64,000 bases of DNA, taken from Faecalibacterium prausnitzii. GTDB taxonomy: Bacteria; Bacillota; Clostridia; Oscillospirales; Ruminococcaceae. The notes below the pieces were generated by a model. The model made no database searches. It had not been told where the DNA came from and saw nothing but the letters and a program-made list of their open reading frames with translations. The first letter of the stretch is position 1. The number at the start of each line of letters is the position of its first letter. Where the stretch lies: positions 1 through 64,000 of the forward strand of contig SFDE01000006.1 of NCBI GenBank assembly GCA_004558805.1. The letters run 5' to 3'. The translations under genes were made by a program, and so were the position numbers. Below are positions 14,000 through 22,619 of the stretch, piece after piece.

Positions 14000-15444
14000 G
14001 AGAATGTCGCCTCCTTTTTATTAAGGAACCGGAAGCAGACCAGCGTGAACACAGCACAGATGATGAACACCATAATGCCGATGACAGCGGCCATCTTGTA
14101 GTTGTACTGCTCCTGTGTCAGGCGGAACAGCCATGTGACCAGCAGGTCCACCTCTTTGGCGCTGGAGGATGCCAGTGCCTGATTCTTTGTGATGTAAACG
14201 TCCTGCGTAAGCAGATAGATGACGTTGAAGTTGTTGACGTTCTTGACGAAATCCGTGACCAGTGCAGGTCCCTGCACGCTGAACAGATAGGGCAGCTTGA
14301 TGTGGATGAAACTCTGCCACGGCGAAGCACCGTCGATGGTGGAGGCCTCCAGCATATCGCCGGGGATATTCATCAGCACACCGGTGGCAATGATCATCTG
14401 GTAGGGCACGCCCACCCAAATATTGATAAGGACGATCATGAACTTTGCCCAGTGCTGATCGGTCAAAAATGGGATATGGTTCATGTTCTGCCCCAGCAGG
14501 CCGATGGTCTTTAGAAAGTCTGTCACGCCTGCATTGGTCATCAGGGTGTTGAAGATACCGGCGTCCGAGAAGAAGTTGCGCACCAGCAGCAGGGTGACAA
14601 ACTGCGGCACCGCAATGGTGACCATGAACAGCGTGCGCCAGAGTTTCTGGCACTTGGTCTTTTTGTTGTTGATGAGCATAGCCAGAAATACGCCGCCGAA
14701 AAAGGTGGTAAAGGTGGCAAAGAAGGCCCACACCAGCGTCCAGCCCAGCACCCGGCCAAAGGCGTAGCTGAAGGTCACCGTCAGCGACTGCCCGCCGAAC
14801 AGGGCGGCAAAGTTTGCCAGTCCCACCCATGTGAACAGGGCGGCGGGCGGCATGTGCTGCTGGTCGTAGTTCGTGAACGCCACAGCGATCAGGATGAACA
14901 GCGGCACAATGGTAAACACCACCACGCCCAGCACCGGCAGGGTGAGCAGGGTCACATAGAACTTCTCGTTCAGGTACATCGTGATGTCCTGCCGGAAGTT
15001 GTTGGGCTTTTTGCCAGCGGCCTTCTGCGCCTGCAAAGCGTAGTTGCTCTGCACCACCAGCATAGCCGCAGCGATCAGCGTTACAATGACCACCAGCGCG
15101 ATCACGCTGAGCAGCAGGATGGCAAACGAGTTGTCGTAGTTGTTGACCTCATTCTTTAAGGTAAGGGGGTTGAACTGCATCTCCATCTGCACCGTGCCCA
15201 GCGTGCTGAACTTTTTCAGCGCCGGAATGCCGGAGGTACCCAGAAAATACAGCCCCAGTCCCTGCACCAGCGTTACCAGCAGCGCCTTGATGAGCTGGCC
15301 ATGGCCGATGTAGCCCAGACCCCAGACAACGAAGGACAGCTTTGTAAAAATATCTCCGTGAACAAATGCGTGACCGAACTTCTGAAGAAAATTCGGCTCC
15401 CGGCCATCCGCCCGCAAGGGCGGCGTAAGGACCATTTCTGCCAC
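13996..15444 (-). CDS. Carbohydrate ABC transporter permease, MalF type
   Basis: 482 residues from the GTG at 15444, which follows AAAGGAG by 9 nt; the longer frame to 15531 lacks a ribosome site. The protein is longer than a minimal CUT1 permease, with an N-terminal extension holding extra hydrophobic segments before the core. The EAA loop reads MLEASTIDGASPWQSFIHIKLP. Partner of the MalG-type permease downstream. Its role is import of the oligosaccharide delivered by the binding lipoprotein encoded at 15564-16844. Confidence 0.92.
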   Translation of the reverse strand: MAEMVLTPPLRADGREPNFLQKFGHAFVHGDIFTKLSFVVWGLGYIGHGQLIKALLVTLVQGLGLYFLGTSGIPALKKFSTLGTVQMEMQFNPLTLKNEVNNYDNSFAILLLSVIALVVIVTLIAAAMLVVQSNYALQAQKAAGKKPNNFRQDITMYLNEKFYVTLLTLPVLGVVVFTIVPLFILIAVAFTNYDQQHMPPAALFTWVGLANFAALFGGQSLTVTFSYAFGRVLGWTLVWAFFATFTTFFGGVFLAMLINNKKTKCQKLWRTLFMVTIAVPQFVTLLLVRNFFSDAGIFNTLMTNAGVTDFLKTIGLLGQNMNHIPFLTDQHWAKFMIVLINIWVGVPYQMIIATGVLMNIPGDMLEASTIDGASPWQSFIHIKLPYLFSVQGPALVTDFVKNVNNFNVIYLLTQDVYITKNQALASSSAKEVDLLVTWLFRLTQEQYNYKMAAVIGIMVFIICAVFTLVCFRFLNKKEATFS

Positions 15445-15563
15445 AGAAGTCAACTCCTTTCTTCTTGCAGAGGACTTTACAGCAAACAAAATACTGATTT
15501 TTGTCTTCGATAAAAAGCGGGCACACCGCATTCTGCTACGTGCCCGCCGGGAAAAGCCAAACC

Positions 15564-16844
15564 TTACTGTGCCACAGGTGCGGTGATACCGGCCACAGCG
15601 TTGTCCACCAGCTGCTGGGTGGTCTTGCCCTGCGTATCGCCGGAGACAAGGATCTCGCCCAGACTTGCAGCGGAATTCCAGTAGTTTGCACCTACCCGCT
15701 GCAGAGTAGCGTAAGAACTCTGCTCAGCCAGTGCGGCAATGGCGGGTGCGGACTGCACAGCCTCAGTGGCGTTTGCGTTGATGTTGGAGGGGCCCAGCTT
15801 GCGGTCGTTGAAGCGCTTGATCTGGTTGTCCTCGTTGGTGATGAAGTCGGCCAGCATCATAGCCACGCCCACGTTAGCGCTGTGGGGGTTGACGCCCACC
15901 AGCTTGTAGCCGGAGAAGGAGCCCATCTGGACCTGCTCGCCGTTCAGGGTGTAGGTGGGCAGTTTGGTGGCGGCGTAGCCCTCGCCCCATGCTCCCTCGG
16001 CGGTGTTGGCGTTCCAAGTGCCGGAGATGGCAGCACAGCAGCTGCCGTCCTTGATGGCGGAAACGATGTCAGCATCCGCGCCGGACTTGAAGCCGGGGTT
16101 TGCAGTGATATCCAGAATGGCCTGCGTTACATCTGCGCCGGGAGCCTCGTTCCAGTTGCAGACGGTGTTGATGCCGTCCTCTGCTAGTGTTGCCACCAGG
16201 CCGGCACCGGCGTAGAAGCTGTAAATGTACCATGCATCATTCACGCTCATCATAAATTTCTTCCCGGCGGCAGCAGCCTTTTCCAGCATGGTGTCCATAC
16301 TCTGCACATCCTCTGCGGTCAGAACGCTTGCATCGTAGTACAGGAAGTAGCCGTTGTCGGCGGTCATGGGATAGGCGTAAAGTTTATCGTTCAGGGTGGC
16401 AGCGTCCACAGAACCGGGCAGGTTGCGGCTCTTGATATCGTCCGGGTTCAGCAGGATCTCCTGCAGAGCGCCGGCGTTCACCAGCTCGTTCAGCTGGTCG
16501 TCTGCAAAAGCAAAAACGTCTGCGGCAGACTCCGGGTCGGCCAGAACGGTGTCCTTTGTGCTGGACTCGGACTGCACACCGATCTCAATGGTCACATTGC
16601 CCTTGTCCGCATTCTGCTCAATAAAGGCATCTGCCATCTCGCGCAGCATGGTCTGGTCCTCTTCTGCGCCCCACATGGTCAGCTTCACATCGCCCCAGCT
16701 CTCCGCAGCAGAGGCAGCTGTGCTGGAAGCGGCAGCAGAGGAAGCAGTGCCAGAGGAAGAACCGCCGCAGGCAGTCAGCACACCGGCAGCAGCCACAGTG
16801 CCCATAGCAGCAAGGAAGTTACGGCGGGAAATCAGCTTTTTCAT
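15564..16844 (-). CDS. Sugar-binding lipoprotein of ABC importer
   Basis: 426 residues, MalE-like extracellular solute-binding protein. The N-terminus has a signal peptide with a lipobox (LTAC, Cys at about 26) preceded by SRRNF, which resembles a twin-arginine motif. A Ser/Ala-rich linker (about 27-48) follows, then the binding fold starting VKLTMWGAEEDQTMLREMADAF. First gene of the operon. It is transcribed from the promoter at 16942-16970, which overlaps GTTGCGC-type operator repeats, so control by the adjacent LacI regulator is likely. Confidence 0.93.
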   Translation of the reverse strand: MKKLISRRNFLAAMGTVAAAGVLTACGGSSSGTASSAAASSTAASAAESWGDVKLTMWGAEEDQTMLREMADAFIEQNADKGNVTIEIGVQSESSTKDTVLADPESAADVFAFADDQLNELVNAGALQEILLNPDDIKSRNLPGSVDAATLNDKLYAYPMTADNGYFLYYDASVLTAEDVQSMDTMLEKAAAAGKKFMMSVNDAWYIYSFYAGAGLVATLAEDGINTVCNWNEAPGADVTQAILDITANPGFKSGADADIVSAIKDGSCCAAISGTWNANTAEGAWGEGYAATKLPTYTLNGEQVQMGSFSGYKLVGVNPHSANVGVAMMLADFITNEDNQIKRFNDRKLGPSNINANATEAVQSAPAIAALAEQSSYATLQRVGANYWNSAASLGEILVSGDTQGKTTQQLVDNAVAGITAPVAQ

Positions 16845-16891
16845 GATTCAGTTCTCCTTCGTTCTCAATCTGAAATCTTCGGGTGCTCTTT

Positions 16892-17063
16892 GTTGCGCTC
16901 ACAAGTTGCGCACATCTGAGCAACTATCTTTCTGTACTCATAGAATACCGCATTCTTTTGCTCGCGTCAATGGACGAAATCCACGGGATTGTGGAGTCAA
17001 AACTAGAAAAAGTGACGGTAAAATCGGGATACATGGGCAAAAATGCGCAACTTTAGCGCAACT
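16892..17063 (-). promoter_or_regulatory. Promoter and LacI-type operators of the importer operon
   Basis: Minus strand TTGACG (16965-16970), 17 nt, TATTCT (16942-16947). Just downstream GTTGC-N10-GCAAC (16905-16924) plus a further GTTGCGC at 16892 form an operator over the start of transcription. Upstream, GCGCAACT occurs twice, 11 bp apart (17045 and 17056). The same GCGCAA core is found before lacI and the beta-galactosidase gene. The remaining bases of 16845-17124 show nothing else. Confidence 0.7.
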
Positions 17064-17124
17064 CTTTCCATACAAAGAGCAAAAATGCCCGCTCCCAGGG
17101 AAGGAGCAGGCACGAAAAGCATGT

Positions 17125-18156
17125 TTATTTGATGCTGCGGGAGCGTTCCATCCACTTGGTAGAATCCCGCAGAATGACCTGATAACCTTCCAGCTGCCGC
17201 ATGACCGTTTCCTTTTCGGCCAGATGATCCAGCAGCATCCGGCAGGCGGTCTTGCCCAGCTGCTCTGCATCGTACTGCACCGCCGAGACCGAGGGCGTAA
17301 TGCTGGCAAGCATGGAGCTGTCGTACAAGCTGGCGACCCGCATATCGTTGGGCACGAGGATATGCCGCATCCGCAGCTCCCGCATGACCTCAAAAGCGAT
17401 CTCGTCATCGCCGCAGAGGATGCAATCCGCCTTCTGCTCCAGCGCAGCTTCCAGTGCATCGAGCGTCTGCCCGGCAGATTCCACGCCGGAATGAACGAGC
17501 CGCTGGTCTACCGGCACGCCAAATTCCGCGAATCCACGCAGATAACCGCGTGTGCGGTCGGTGTTGACCGCGTAGATGGTGCTGCCCACCAGCAGCGCGA
17601 TGCGCTTGGCGCCCAGCTGCAAAAGAATGCGGGTCATCTCGCAGGCGGCAGCGACCTGATCGTTGTCTGCCTGCGGGATGGTCTTGTCCTCGCTGCGTCC
17701 GATAAGCACGAAAGGCGTCTCGTATTGCCGCAAAAGGTCGATGCAGGGGTCGTCTGCCATGGCGTAGGTCAGGATCACGCCGTCCACCTTGTGGTTAGCC
17801 AGCTGCCGCCGCAGCTGCGGGTACTCGGTGTTGGAGGAGTAGCATAGCATCAGGTCATAGCCGCGCTGGTCTGCCATGGTGCAGATGCCGCCCATGCACT
17901 TGCGCAAAAAAGGCAGATCCAGTGCAATAAACCGCTGCGGCACGATCATGGCAATATTGTTGGTGCGCAGCTTTTCACCGCTCTGTGCGGAAACCGGCTC
18001 GGAGCGGGTGCGCCCCATATAGGCGTACACCTTGGCACGGGTCTCCTCGCTGATGCGCCCTTTACCAGAAAGCGCGCGTGATACCGTTGTTTTAGAAACA
18101 CCAAGCGCATCGGCCACCTGCTCGATCGTCATTTTTTCGGTTTCCTTTGCAGCCAC
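17125..18156 (-). CDS. LacI-family transcriptional repressor
   Basis: 343 residues from the GTG at 18156, 7 nt after AAGGAGAGG. The helix-turn-helix (MTIEQVADALGVSKTTVSRALSG) and hinge helix are at the N-terminus, followed by a periplasmic-binding-protein-like sensor domain with IAMIVPQ and DGVILTYA strands. It probably represses the importer operon and the beta-galactosidase through TTGCGCAA operators and is released by a galactoside. A GCGCAAC half-site at 18184-18190 lies just upstream of its own start, suggesting autoregulation. It stands between the two transcription units that it probably controls. Confidence 0.93.
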   Translation of the reverse strand: MAAKETEKMTIEQVADALGVSKTTVSRALSGKGRISEETRAKVYAYMGRTRSEPVSAQSGEKLRTNNIAMIVPQRFIALDLPFLRKCMGGICTMADQRGYDLMLCYSSNTEYPQLRRQLANHKVDGVILTYAMADDPCIDLLRQYETPFVLIGRSEDKTIPQADNDQVAAACEMTRILLQLGAKRIALLVGSTIYAVNTDRTRGYLRGFAEFGVPVDQRLVHSGVESAGQTLDALEAALEQKADCILCGDDEIAFEVMRELRMRHILVPNDMRVASLYDSSMLASITPSVSAVQYDAEQLGKTACRMLLDHLAEKETVMRQLEGYQVILRDSTKWMERSRSIK

Positions 18157-18203
18157 GGGATATCCTCTCCTTTTCACAGTTCTGCGCAACAGAGTGCCAC
18201 CCC

Positions 18204-18232
18204 AGCATACCGGGGTATGCCCGCTTTGTCAA
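18204..18232 (-). promoter_or_regulatory. lacI-type repressor gene promoter
   Basis: Minus strand TTGACA (18227-18232), 17 nt, TATGCT (18204-18209). A palindrome GCATACC-GG-GGTATGC lies in the spacer. Confidence 0.75.
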
Positions 18233-18245
18233 GTATTAAAGCAGA

Positions 18246-18277
18246 CAAAAAGCGTTCTGCTTTTTCGGCAGAACGCT
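18246..18277 (-). terminator. Terminator of the beta-galactosidase gene
   Basis: AGCGTTCTGC/GCAGAACGCT stem with a 7-nt loop, then a T-rich tail on the minus strand. Confidence 0.85.
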
Positions 18278-18298
18278 GAAAGTTGGTATTTTTGCTCC

Positions 18299-20281
18299 TT
18301 ACAAAATCTGCTCGCCGTTTTTCCAGACAGCCGTTCCGTAACGGTTCAGCGCAACACCACCCACTTCGACCGGGTGCTCATTGCAGTTCTGTACAAAGAC
18401 GAACGTACCGCGCCGCGCCGCCAGAACACCGTCCGGCAGCGCCTCCGGCCATGCCGGGGTCAGACCGGCCTCCTGCGCTGTGTTGCGGTAAAATGCGCGA
18501 TAAAACGCAGCGTCAAAACGGCTTGCCAGATAGTATGCGCGGCCTGCGCCGTATGCATGAACCGCCACGGCAGGGCAGCCGGCAAAGTAGTCCTCGGTGT
18601 AGACGCTGCGCGGCGTTGCCGGGTCGGCATCCTGCAGTGCGGCCACCTCGCAGAGCACAGAGGCCTGTGCCTCCGGCAGATTTGCGCCATCCACGGGGGC
18701 GCAGCGGCGAGTCTCGCCGTCGTACATCCCGTCAATTTCGGTGCGGCGCAGGCCCAGCAGCCCGGTCAGGCCGTAAGGCGTGTCCCCCAAGCGGCACAGG
18801 TCGCTTTCGTCCGTCACACCGCTCCAATAAGTGACCACAACGGTGCCGCCGTTCCTTGCAAAGGCACAGAGCTTTTGCGCAAAAGCATCCGTCAGCAGGT
18901 AGAGCATCGGAACAACGACCAGCCCATAGCCGGTCAGGTCTGCTTCCTGATTGACAAACTCCACCGCGATGCCCTCGCGCGCAAGGGCGTTGTAGTGCAG
19001 CTTCAGCTCGTCCCAGTAGCCCATCCCGGCATTGCGCGGGCCACAGGAGCCCTCCAACGCCCACTTGTTCTCCCAATCGTGAACGATGGCCGCCTGTTTT
19101 TCGCGGCAAATCGTGGTAATTTCAGACAATCCTTCCAGCTTTCGTCCCACCTCCACCGTTTCCCGGAAGGGGCGGGCGTCCTCCCGTCCATCGTGCCCGA
19201 TGACTGCACCATGAAGCTTTTCCTCTGCGCCGCGGCTGGCACGCCACTGGAAATAGAGCACGCTGTCCGCGCCGTGCGCCACGGTCTGCAAGGCGGAAAG
19301 CTCTGCAATACCGGGCTTTTTTTGCTTGGAGACAGGCTGCCAGTTGGTAAAGCTGGGGCTGGACTCCATCAGCAAAAACGGCTTGCCCTTCATGGAGTAA
19401 TACAAATCGTGCATCATGGCCGTGTCCAGCGCGGTCTCTTCCACGGTCTCGGTAGGCTTGTGCCATGTGGGATAGTTATCCCAGCTGGCAACGTCGATCT
19501 CTTTGGCCATCTTGAAATAGTCGATGCCGTCAAAGCGGTACATCATGTTGACCGTGAACTTGGCGTTTGGCGCAAATTCCTTTACGGTATCCCGTTCAAA
19601 TTTCAAGAAGTCAATGTGCCGGTCGCTGACAAATCGTTTCCAGTCCAGTGCAAGCCCCTGCACCGCGTTTTCTCCCTGCGGGGCGGGGCTTTCGATCTGC
19701 GTCCAGTCGGTGTAATCATGGCTCCAAAACCGGGCGTTCCATGCCTTGTTGACTGCTTCCAGCGAGCCGTACCGCGCCTTGAGCCAGCGGCGGAACGCGG
19801 CCTGACACAGTTCACAATGACAGTCGCCGCCCATTTCATTGGAGATATGCCAGAGCAGAACAGCTGGGTCATTGCCGAACCGCTGCGCCAGCTTCTTGTC
19901 GATGATGCGTACTTTTTCACGGTAAAGCGGCGAGGTGTAGCAATAGTTCTGGCGGCGGTTGTACAGTTCCCGGACGCGGTCTGCCCGGACACGGCGTACC
20001 TCGGGGTACTTGTGCGCCATCCATGCGGGGCGCGCTGCACTGGGGGTAGCCAGAATGGTGGAAATGCCGTTGTCATACAGGTTATGGATGATGTCGGCCA
20101 GCCAGTCCAGCGCAAACACACCCTCCTGCGGTTCCAGCGCCGACCACGAGAACACCCCCAGCGTCACCGTGTTGACATGTGCCTTTTTCATCAGCACAAT
20201 ATCCTGTGCCAAAATGTCCGGCCGGTCGAGCCACTGCTCCGGGTTATAGTCCCCGCCGTGGAGTAATTGGAACTTCTGCAT
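18299..20281 (-). CDS. Beta-galactosidase, glycoside hydrolase family 42
   Basis: 660 residues, usual length for GH42. The TIM barrel starts at GGDYNPEQW. The acid/base Glu is in LLWHISNEMGG (about 140-150) and the nucleophile Glu in PFLLMESSPS (about 300). A Cys cluster (CHCELC plus an earlier Cys in NYCYTSP) matches the zinc site of family members. A trimerisation (Rossmann-like) domain and a C-terminal beta domain follow. No signal peptide, so it cleaves imported galactosides in the cytoplasm. The ATG at 20281 lies 7 nt after GGAGG; an ATG one codon earlier is possible. Expressed from its own promoter with a double operator. Confidence 0.95.
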   Translation of the reverse strand: MQKFQLLHGGDYNPEQWLDRPDILAQDIVLMKKAHVNTVTLGVFSWSALEPQEGVFALDWLADIIHNLYDNGISTILATPSAARPAWMAHKYPEVRRVRADRVRELYNRRQNYCYTSPLYREKVRIIDKKLAQRFGNDPAVLLWHISNEMGGDCHCELCQAAFRRWLKARYGSLEAVNKAWNARFWSHDYTDWTQIESPAPQGENAVQGLALDWKRFVSDRHIDFLKFERDTVKEFAPNAKFTVNMMYRFDGIDYFKMAKEIDVASWDNYPTWHKPTETVEETALDTAMMHDLYYSMKGKPFLLMESSPSFTNWQPVSKQKKPGIAELSALQTVAHGADSVLYFQWRASRGAEEKLHGAVIGHDGREDARPFRETVEVGRKLEGLSEITTICREKQAAIVHDWENKWALEGSCGPRNAGMGYWDELKLHYNALAREGIAVEFVNQEADLTGYGLVVVPMLYLLTDAFAQKLCAFARNGGTVVVTYWSGVTDESDLCRLGDTPYGLTGLLGLRRTEIDGMYDGETRRCAPVDGANLPEAQASVLCEVAALQDADPATPRSVYTEDYFAGCPAVAVHAYGAGRAYYLASRFDAAFYRAFYRNTAQEAGLTPAWPEALPDGVLAARRGTFVFVQNCNEHPVEVGGVALNRYGTAVWKNGEQIL

Positions 20282-20298
20282 CATCGTTCCTCCTTCAA

Positions 20299-20377
20299 TT
20301 GCGCAAATTGCGCAACATTTTTGTGGAATATAGTTGCGTTCGCTACTGAGTATACCAAGAACGCCCGCAAGATGCAA
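20299..20377 (-). promoter_or_regulatory. Beta-galactosidase promoter and tandem TTGCGCAA operator
   Basis: Minus strand TTGCAT (20372-20377), 17 nt, TATACT (20349-20354). Two perfect TTGCGCAA palindromes (20299-20306 and 20308-20315), one base apart, lie between the promoter and the ribosome site, where a bound LacI-type repressor would block transcription. Confidence 0.8.
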
Positions 20378-20426
20378 TGCAGCTTTATGGTGTTTTGTTG
20401 AAACAATCTGAACATTTGATGCAATA

Positions 20427-20475
20427 TAAAAAGCCGCTCACTGACACTATGGAGGATTCCACAATGCCAGTGAGC
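20427..20475 (-). terminator. Terminator of the DUF6061 gene
   Basis: An 18-bp stem (20436-20453 with 20458-20475) closes on a 4-nt loop and is followed by GGCTTTTTA on the minus strand. Its three imperfect pairs are all G-U in the minus-strand RNA, consistent with selection on that transcript. A second small hairpin (AATCGT/ACGATT) lies near 20490-20505. Confidence 0.85.
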
Positions 20476-20531
20476 ATTTTATGGGCAAATCGTCAAAAAA
20501 CGATTCTTAAGCCTTTATATGGGAGGTTCGC

Positions 20532-20780
20532 TTAATCCTCTAATCTGCCGTGGTCGCAGCCGAGAGAAAGATAACGCCCCATCTCCCCTCTCAGCACCAT
20601 CTGTGCATACTCCAAGGGTTTGTTGTAGAGCAGCCAGTCCAGCTCTGCCCGCTGTGCCGGGGTGTTGCCGTATTCGTCCTCCACGGCGATGCAGTTGATG
20701 GCAAGAGTAGTTTCGTCCTCGAACCGGGCTTCCACCCGGTTGGTGTCCATGTTATAGTGGCAGGAAATCAATTTGTTCAT
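20532..20780 (-). CDS. DUF6061 family small protein
   Basis: 82 residues (MNKLISCHYNMDTNRVEARFEDETT...AELDWLLYNKPLEYAQM). This pattern matches the DUF6061 family of short proteins common in mobile elements of Clostridia; the function is unknown. A beta-strand-rich N-terminal half is followed by a helical half. The stop lies before a dedicated terminator. It is the last gene before the right end of E2, so it belongs to the element. Confidence 0.75.
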   Translation of the reverse strand: MNKLISCHYNMDTNRVEARFEDETTLAINCIAVEDEYGNTPAQRAELDWLLYNKPLEYAQMVLRGEMGRYLSLGCDHGRLED

Positions 20781-20967
20781 ACGAAAGCCTCCATGTTTTT
20801 CACATTTACTTCTTCTGTGGTGGAAAGTTCCAGTCGTCCGTTTGCAGATCCATGAATCCGCTTTCTGATGCAGCCCTTTGCAGGTCTACATCCATCCACC
20901 ACACAGCCGTTTCTACTGCCAAACCCGAACAACGCTCTTTTTGCTCTGCACAAAATCCTGCATCGTT

Positions 20968-20992
20968 TGGCGTAAAATTGGCGTATGGCGTA
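20968..20992. repeat. Arm-type repeats, right end of E2
   Basis: TGGCGTA at 20968, 20979 and 20986, in the same orientation as the five copies at the left end. The 13-bp string ATCGTTTGGCGTA occurs at both ends. The interval 20781-20960 contains no feature that I can support. Confidence 0.75.
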
Positions 20993-21017
20993 GTTTTCGC
21001 TGGAAATTCACCAAAAG

Positions 21018-21064
21018 AAAAAGCCTGAAACTTCTCGGTACATCAAGAAATTTCAGGCTTTGTT
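21018..21064. terminator. Bidirectional terminator downstream of lysS
   Basis: AAAGCCTGAAA (21020-21030) pairs with TTTCAGGCTTT (21051-21061). It lies inside E2 but terminates lysS, so integration supplies lysS with a new terminator. Confidence 0.8.
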
Positions 21065-21080
21065 TTGCTTAAATTGGAAA

Positions 21081-21110
21081 TTTACTGCTCAATCGGCTTC
21101 ATCGTGGGGA
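21081..21110. repeat. Right attachment repeat of E2, within lysS 3' end
   Basis: Perfect 30-bp direct repeat of 6469-6498, covering the last eight codons and the stop of lysS. Integration at this site leaves lysS coding capacity intact. Confidence 0.85.
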
Positions 21111-22593
21111 ACAGCAGCACGTCACGGATGGAGGCGCTGTCGGTGAGCAGCATCACCAGACGGTCCACGCCAAAGCCCAGACCGCCCGTGGGGGGCAGAC
21201 CGTACTCCAGAGCGTTGATGTAGTCGTAGTCCACCTGTGCCTTGCACTCCGGCTCCAGAGCCTTGCGCTCGGCGACCTGACGCTCAAAGCGACCCTTCTG
21301 ATCGATGGGGTCGTTCAGCTCGCTGAAGGCGTTGCCGTACTCGGTGCAGTCGATGAAGTACTCAAACCGCTCGGTGAAGGCGGGGTCGTCGGGCTTGCGC
21401 TTTGCCAGCGGGCTGATCTCCACCGGGTAATCGTAGATGAAGGTGGGCTGGATCAGCTTGTCTTCCACAAAGGCGTCGAAGAACTCGGCAAGGATGGCGC
21501 CCTTGGTGGGCACCTCCGGCAGCTCCACATTGTGTGCCTTGGCAGCGGCAATGGCGTCTGCATCGGTGTTCCAGTCGTTGAAGTCCACGCCGGAGTACTT
21601 CTTCACAGCCTCCACCATGGTCAGCCGCTCCCAGTGGCTCATGTCGATCTGCTTGCCCTGATAGGGGATCACCAGACTGCCGCAAATCTTCAGGGCGAGG
21701 CGCTTGTACAGCTCCTCCACCAGGTCCATCATGCCGTGGAAGTCGGTAAATGCCTGATACAGCTCGATGGTGGTGAACTCCGGGTTATGCTTGGGGTCCA
21801 TGCCCTCGTTGCGGAAGATGCGACCCACCTCGTACACACGGTCCATGCCGCCCACGATGAGCCGCTTCAGGTACAGCTCGGTCTCGATGCGCAGCACCAT
21901 GTCCATGTTCAGGGTGTTGTGATGGGTGTAGAAGGGACGGGCGGAAGCGCCGATCTCAAAGGGGGTCAGGATGGGGGTGTCCACTTCCAGGAAGCCCTTC
22001 TCGTCCAGATAGGCGCGGATCTCCTTCAGGATCTGGCTGCGCTTTACAAAGGTGTCCTTCACCTCCGGATTGGCGATCAGGTCCACATAGCGCTGGCGAT
22101 AGCGGGTCTCGGTATCGGTCAGACCATGGAACTTTTCGGGCAGGGGGCGCAGGCTTTTTGCCAGCAGGGTGATCTCCTCGGCACGGACGCTGAGCTCACC
22201 GGTCTTGGTGCGGAACACCTCGCCTTTGATGCCGATGATGTCGCCCAGGTCCAGTTTTTTAAAGGCTGCGTAGGGCTCATCGCCCAGCTCGTCCCGGCGG
22301 ACGTAGAGCTGGATATCGCCCTTGTCGTCCCGCAGATGGGCAAAGCTTGCCTTGCCCATGACGCGCTTGGACATCATGCGACCTGCCAGCGCCACCTTTT
22401 TGCCGCTGTCGGTCTCATTGGGCAGATCCTTGAATTCCTCCTTCAGGTCGGCGGAATAGGCGTCCTGCGGGAACTTGGTCAGGGTAAAGGGATCGTTGCC
22501 CGCAGCCTGCAGGTCAGCAAGCTTCTGGCGGCGCACCTGCACCTGTTCGCTTTCGGACAATCCCTGTGCGGGATTTCTCTTTTGTTCTTCCAT
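21082..22593 (-). CDS. lysS: Lysyl-tRNA synthetase, class II
   Basis: 503 residues, full length. The N-terminal OB fold (VALAGRMMSKRVMGKASFAHLRD) binds the anticodon. The catalytic domain has motif 2 (VYEVGRIFRNEGMD...HNPEFT) and motif 3 (GGLGFGVDRLVMLL). Charges tRNA-Lys in the cytoplasm. It follows greA by 26 nt in the same direction, a common Clostridia pairing. Its 3' end is the E2 integration site and is convergent with the tRNA-Lys gene once E1 and E2 are subtracted, an arrangement that clusters two lysine-decoding functions. Confidence 0.97.
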   Translation of the reverse strand: MEEQKRNPAQGLSESEQVQVRRQKLADLQAAGNDPFTLTKFPQDAYSADLKEEFKDLPNETDSGKKVALAGRMMSKRVMGKASFAHLRDDKGDIQLYVRRDELGDEPYAAFKKLDLGDIIGIKGEVFRTKTGELSVRAEEITLLAKSLRPLPEKFHGLTDTETRYRQRYVDLIANPEVKDTFVKRSQILKEIRAYLDEKGFLEVDTPILTPFEIGASARPFYTHHNTLNMDMVLRIETELYLKRLIVGGMDRVYEVGRIFRNEGMDPKHNPEFTTIELYQAFTDFHGMMDLVEELYKRLALKICGSLVIPYQGKQIDMSHWERLTMVEAVKKYSGVDFNDWNTDADAIAAAKAHNVELPEVPTKGAILAEFFDAFVEDKLIQPTFIYDYPVEISPLAKRKPDDPAFTERFEYFIDCTEYGNAFSELNDPIDQKGRFERQVAERKALEPECKAQVDYDYINALEYGLPPTGGLGFGVDRLVMLLTDSASIRDVLLFPTMKPIEQ

Positions 22594-22619
22594 GGTTACT
22601 CCTTAGTCAGTGGACGGTA

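Larger units (their letters stand above)
6469..21110. mobile_element. E2: integrative mobilizable element carrying a beta-galactosidase island
   Basis: A 14.6-kb unit bounded by the perfect lysS-derived 30-bp repeats, with TGGCGTA repeats inside both ends (6615-6658 and 20968-20992). The backbone (int, xis, VapE-like ATPase, MobV-like relaxase, zinc-ribbon protein, hairpin arrays) occupies 6668-12890. The cargo occupies 13091-20780: ABC sugar importer, LacI repressor, GH42 beta-galactosidase, DUF6061 protein. All genes are on the minus strand. No conjugation machinery is present, so transfer would need a helper element. Confidence 0.8.

Noticed and set aside
13052..14101. Open frame antisense to the MalG-type permease
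   Set aside because: Low-complexity His/Gln-rich shadow; the permease motifs lie on the other strand.
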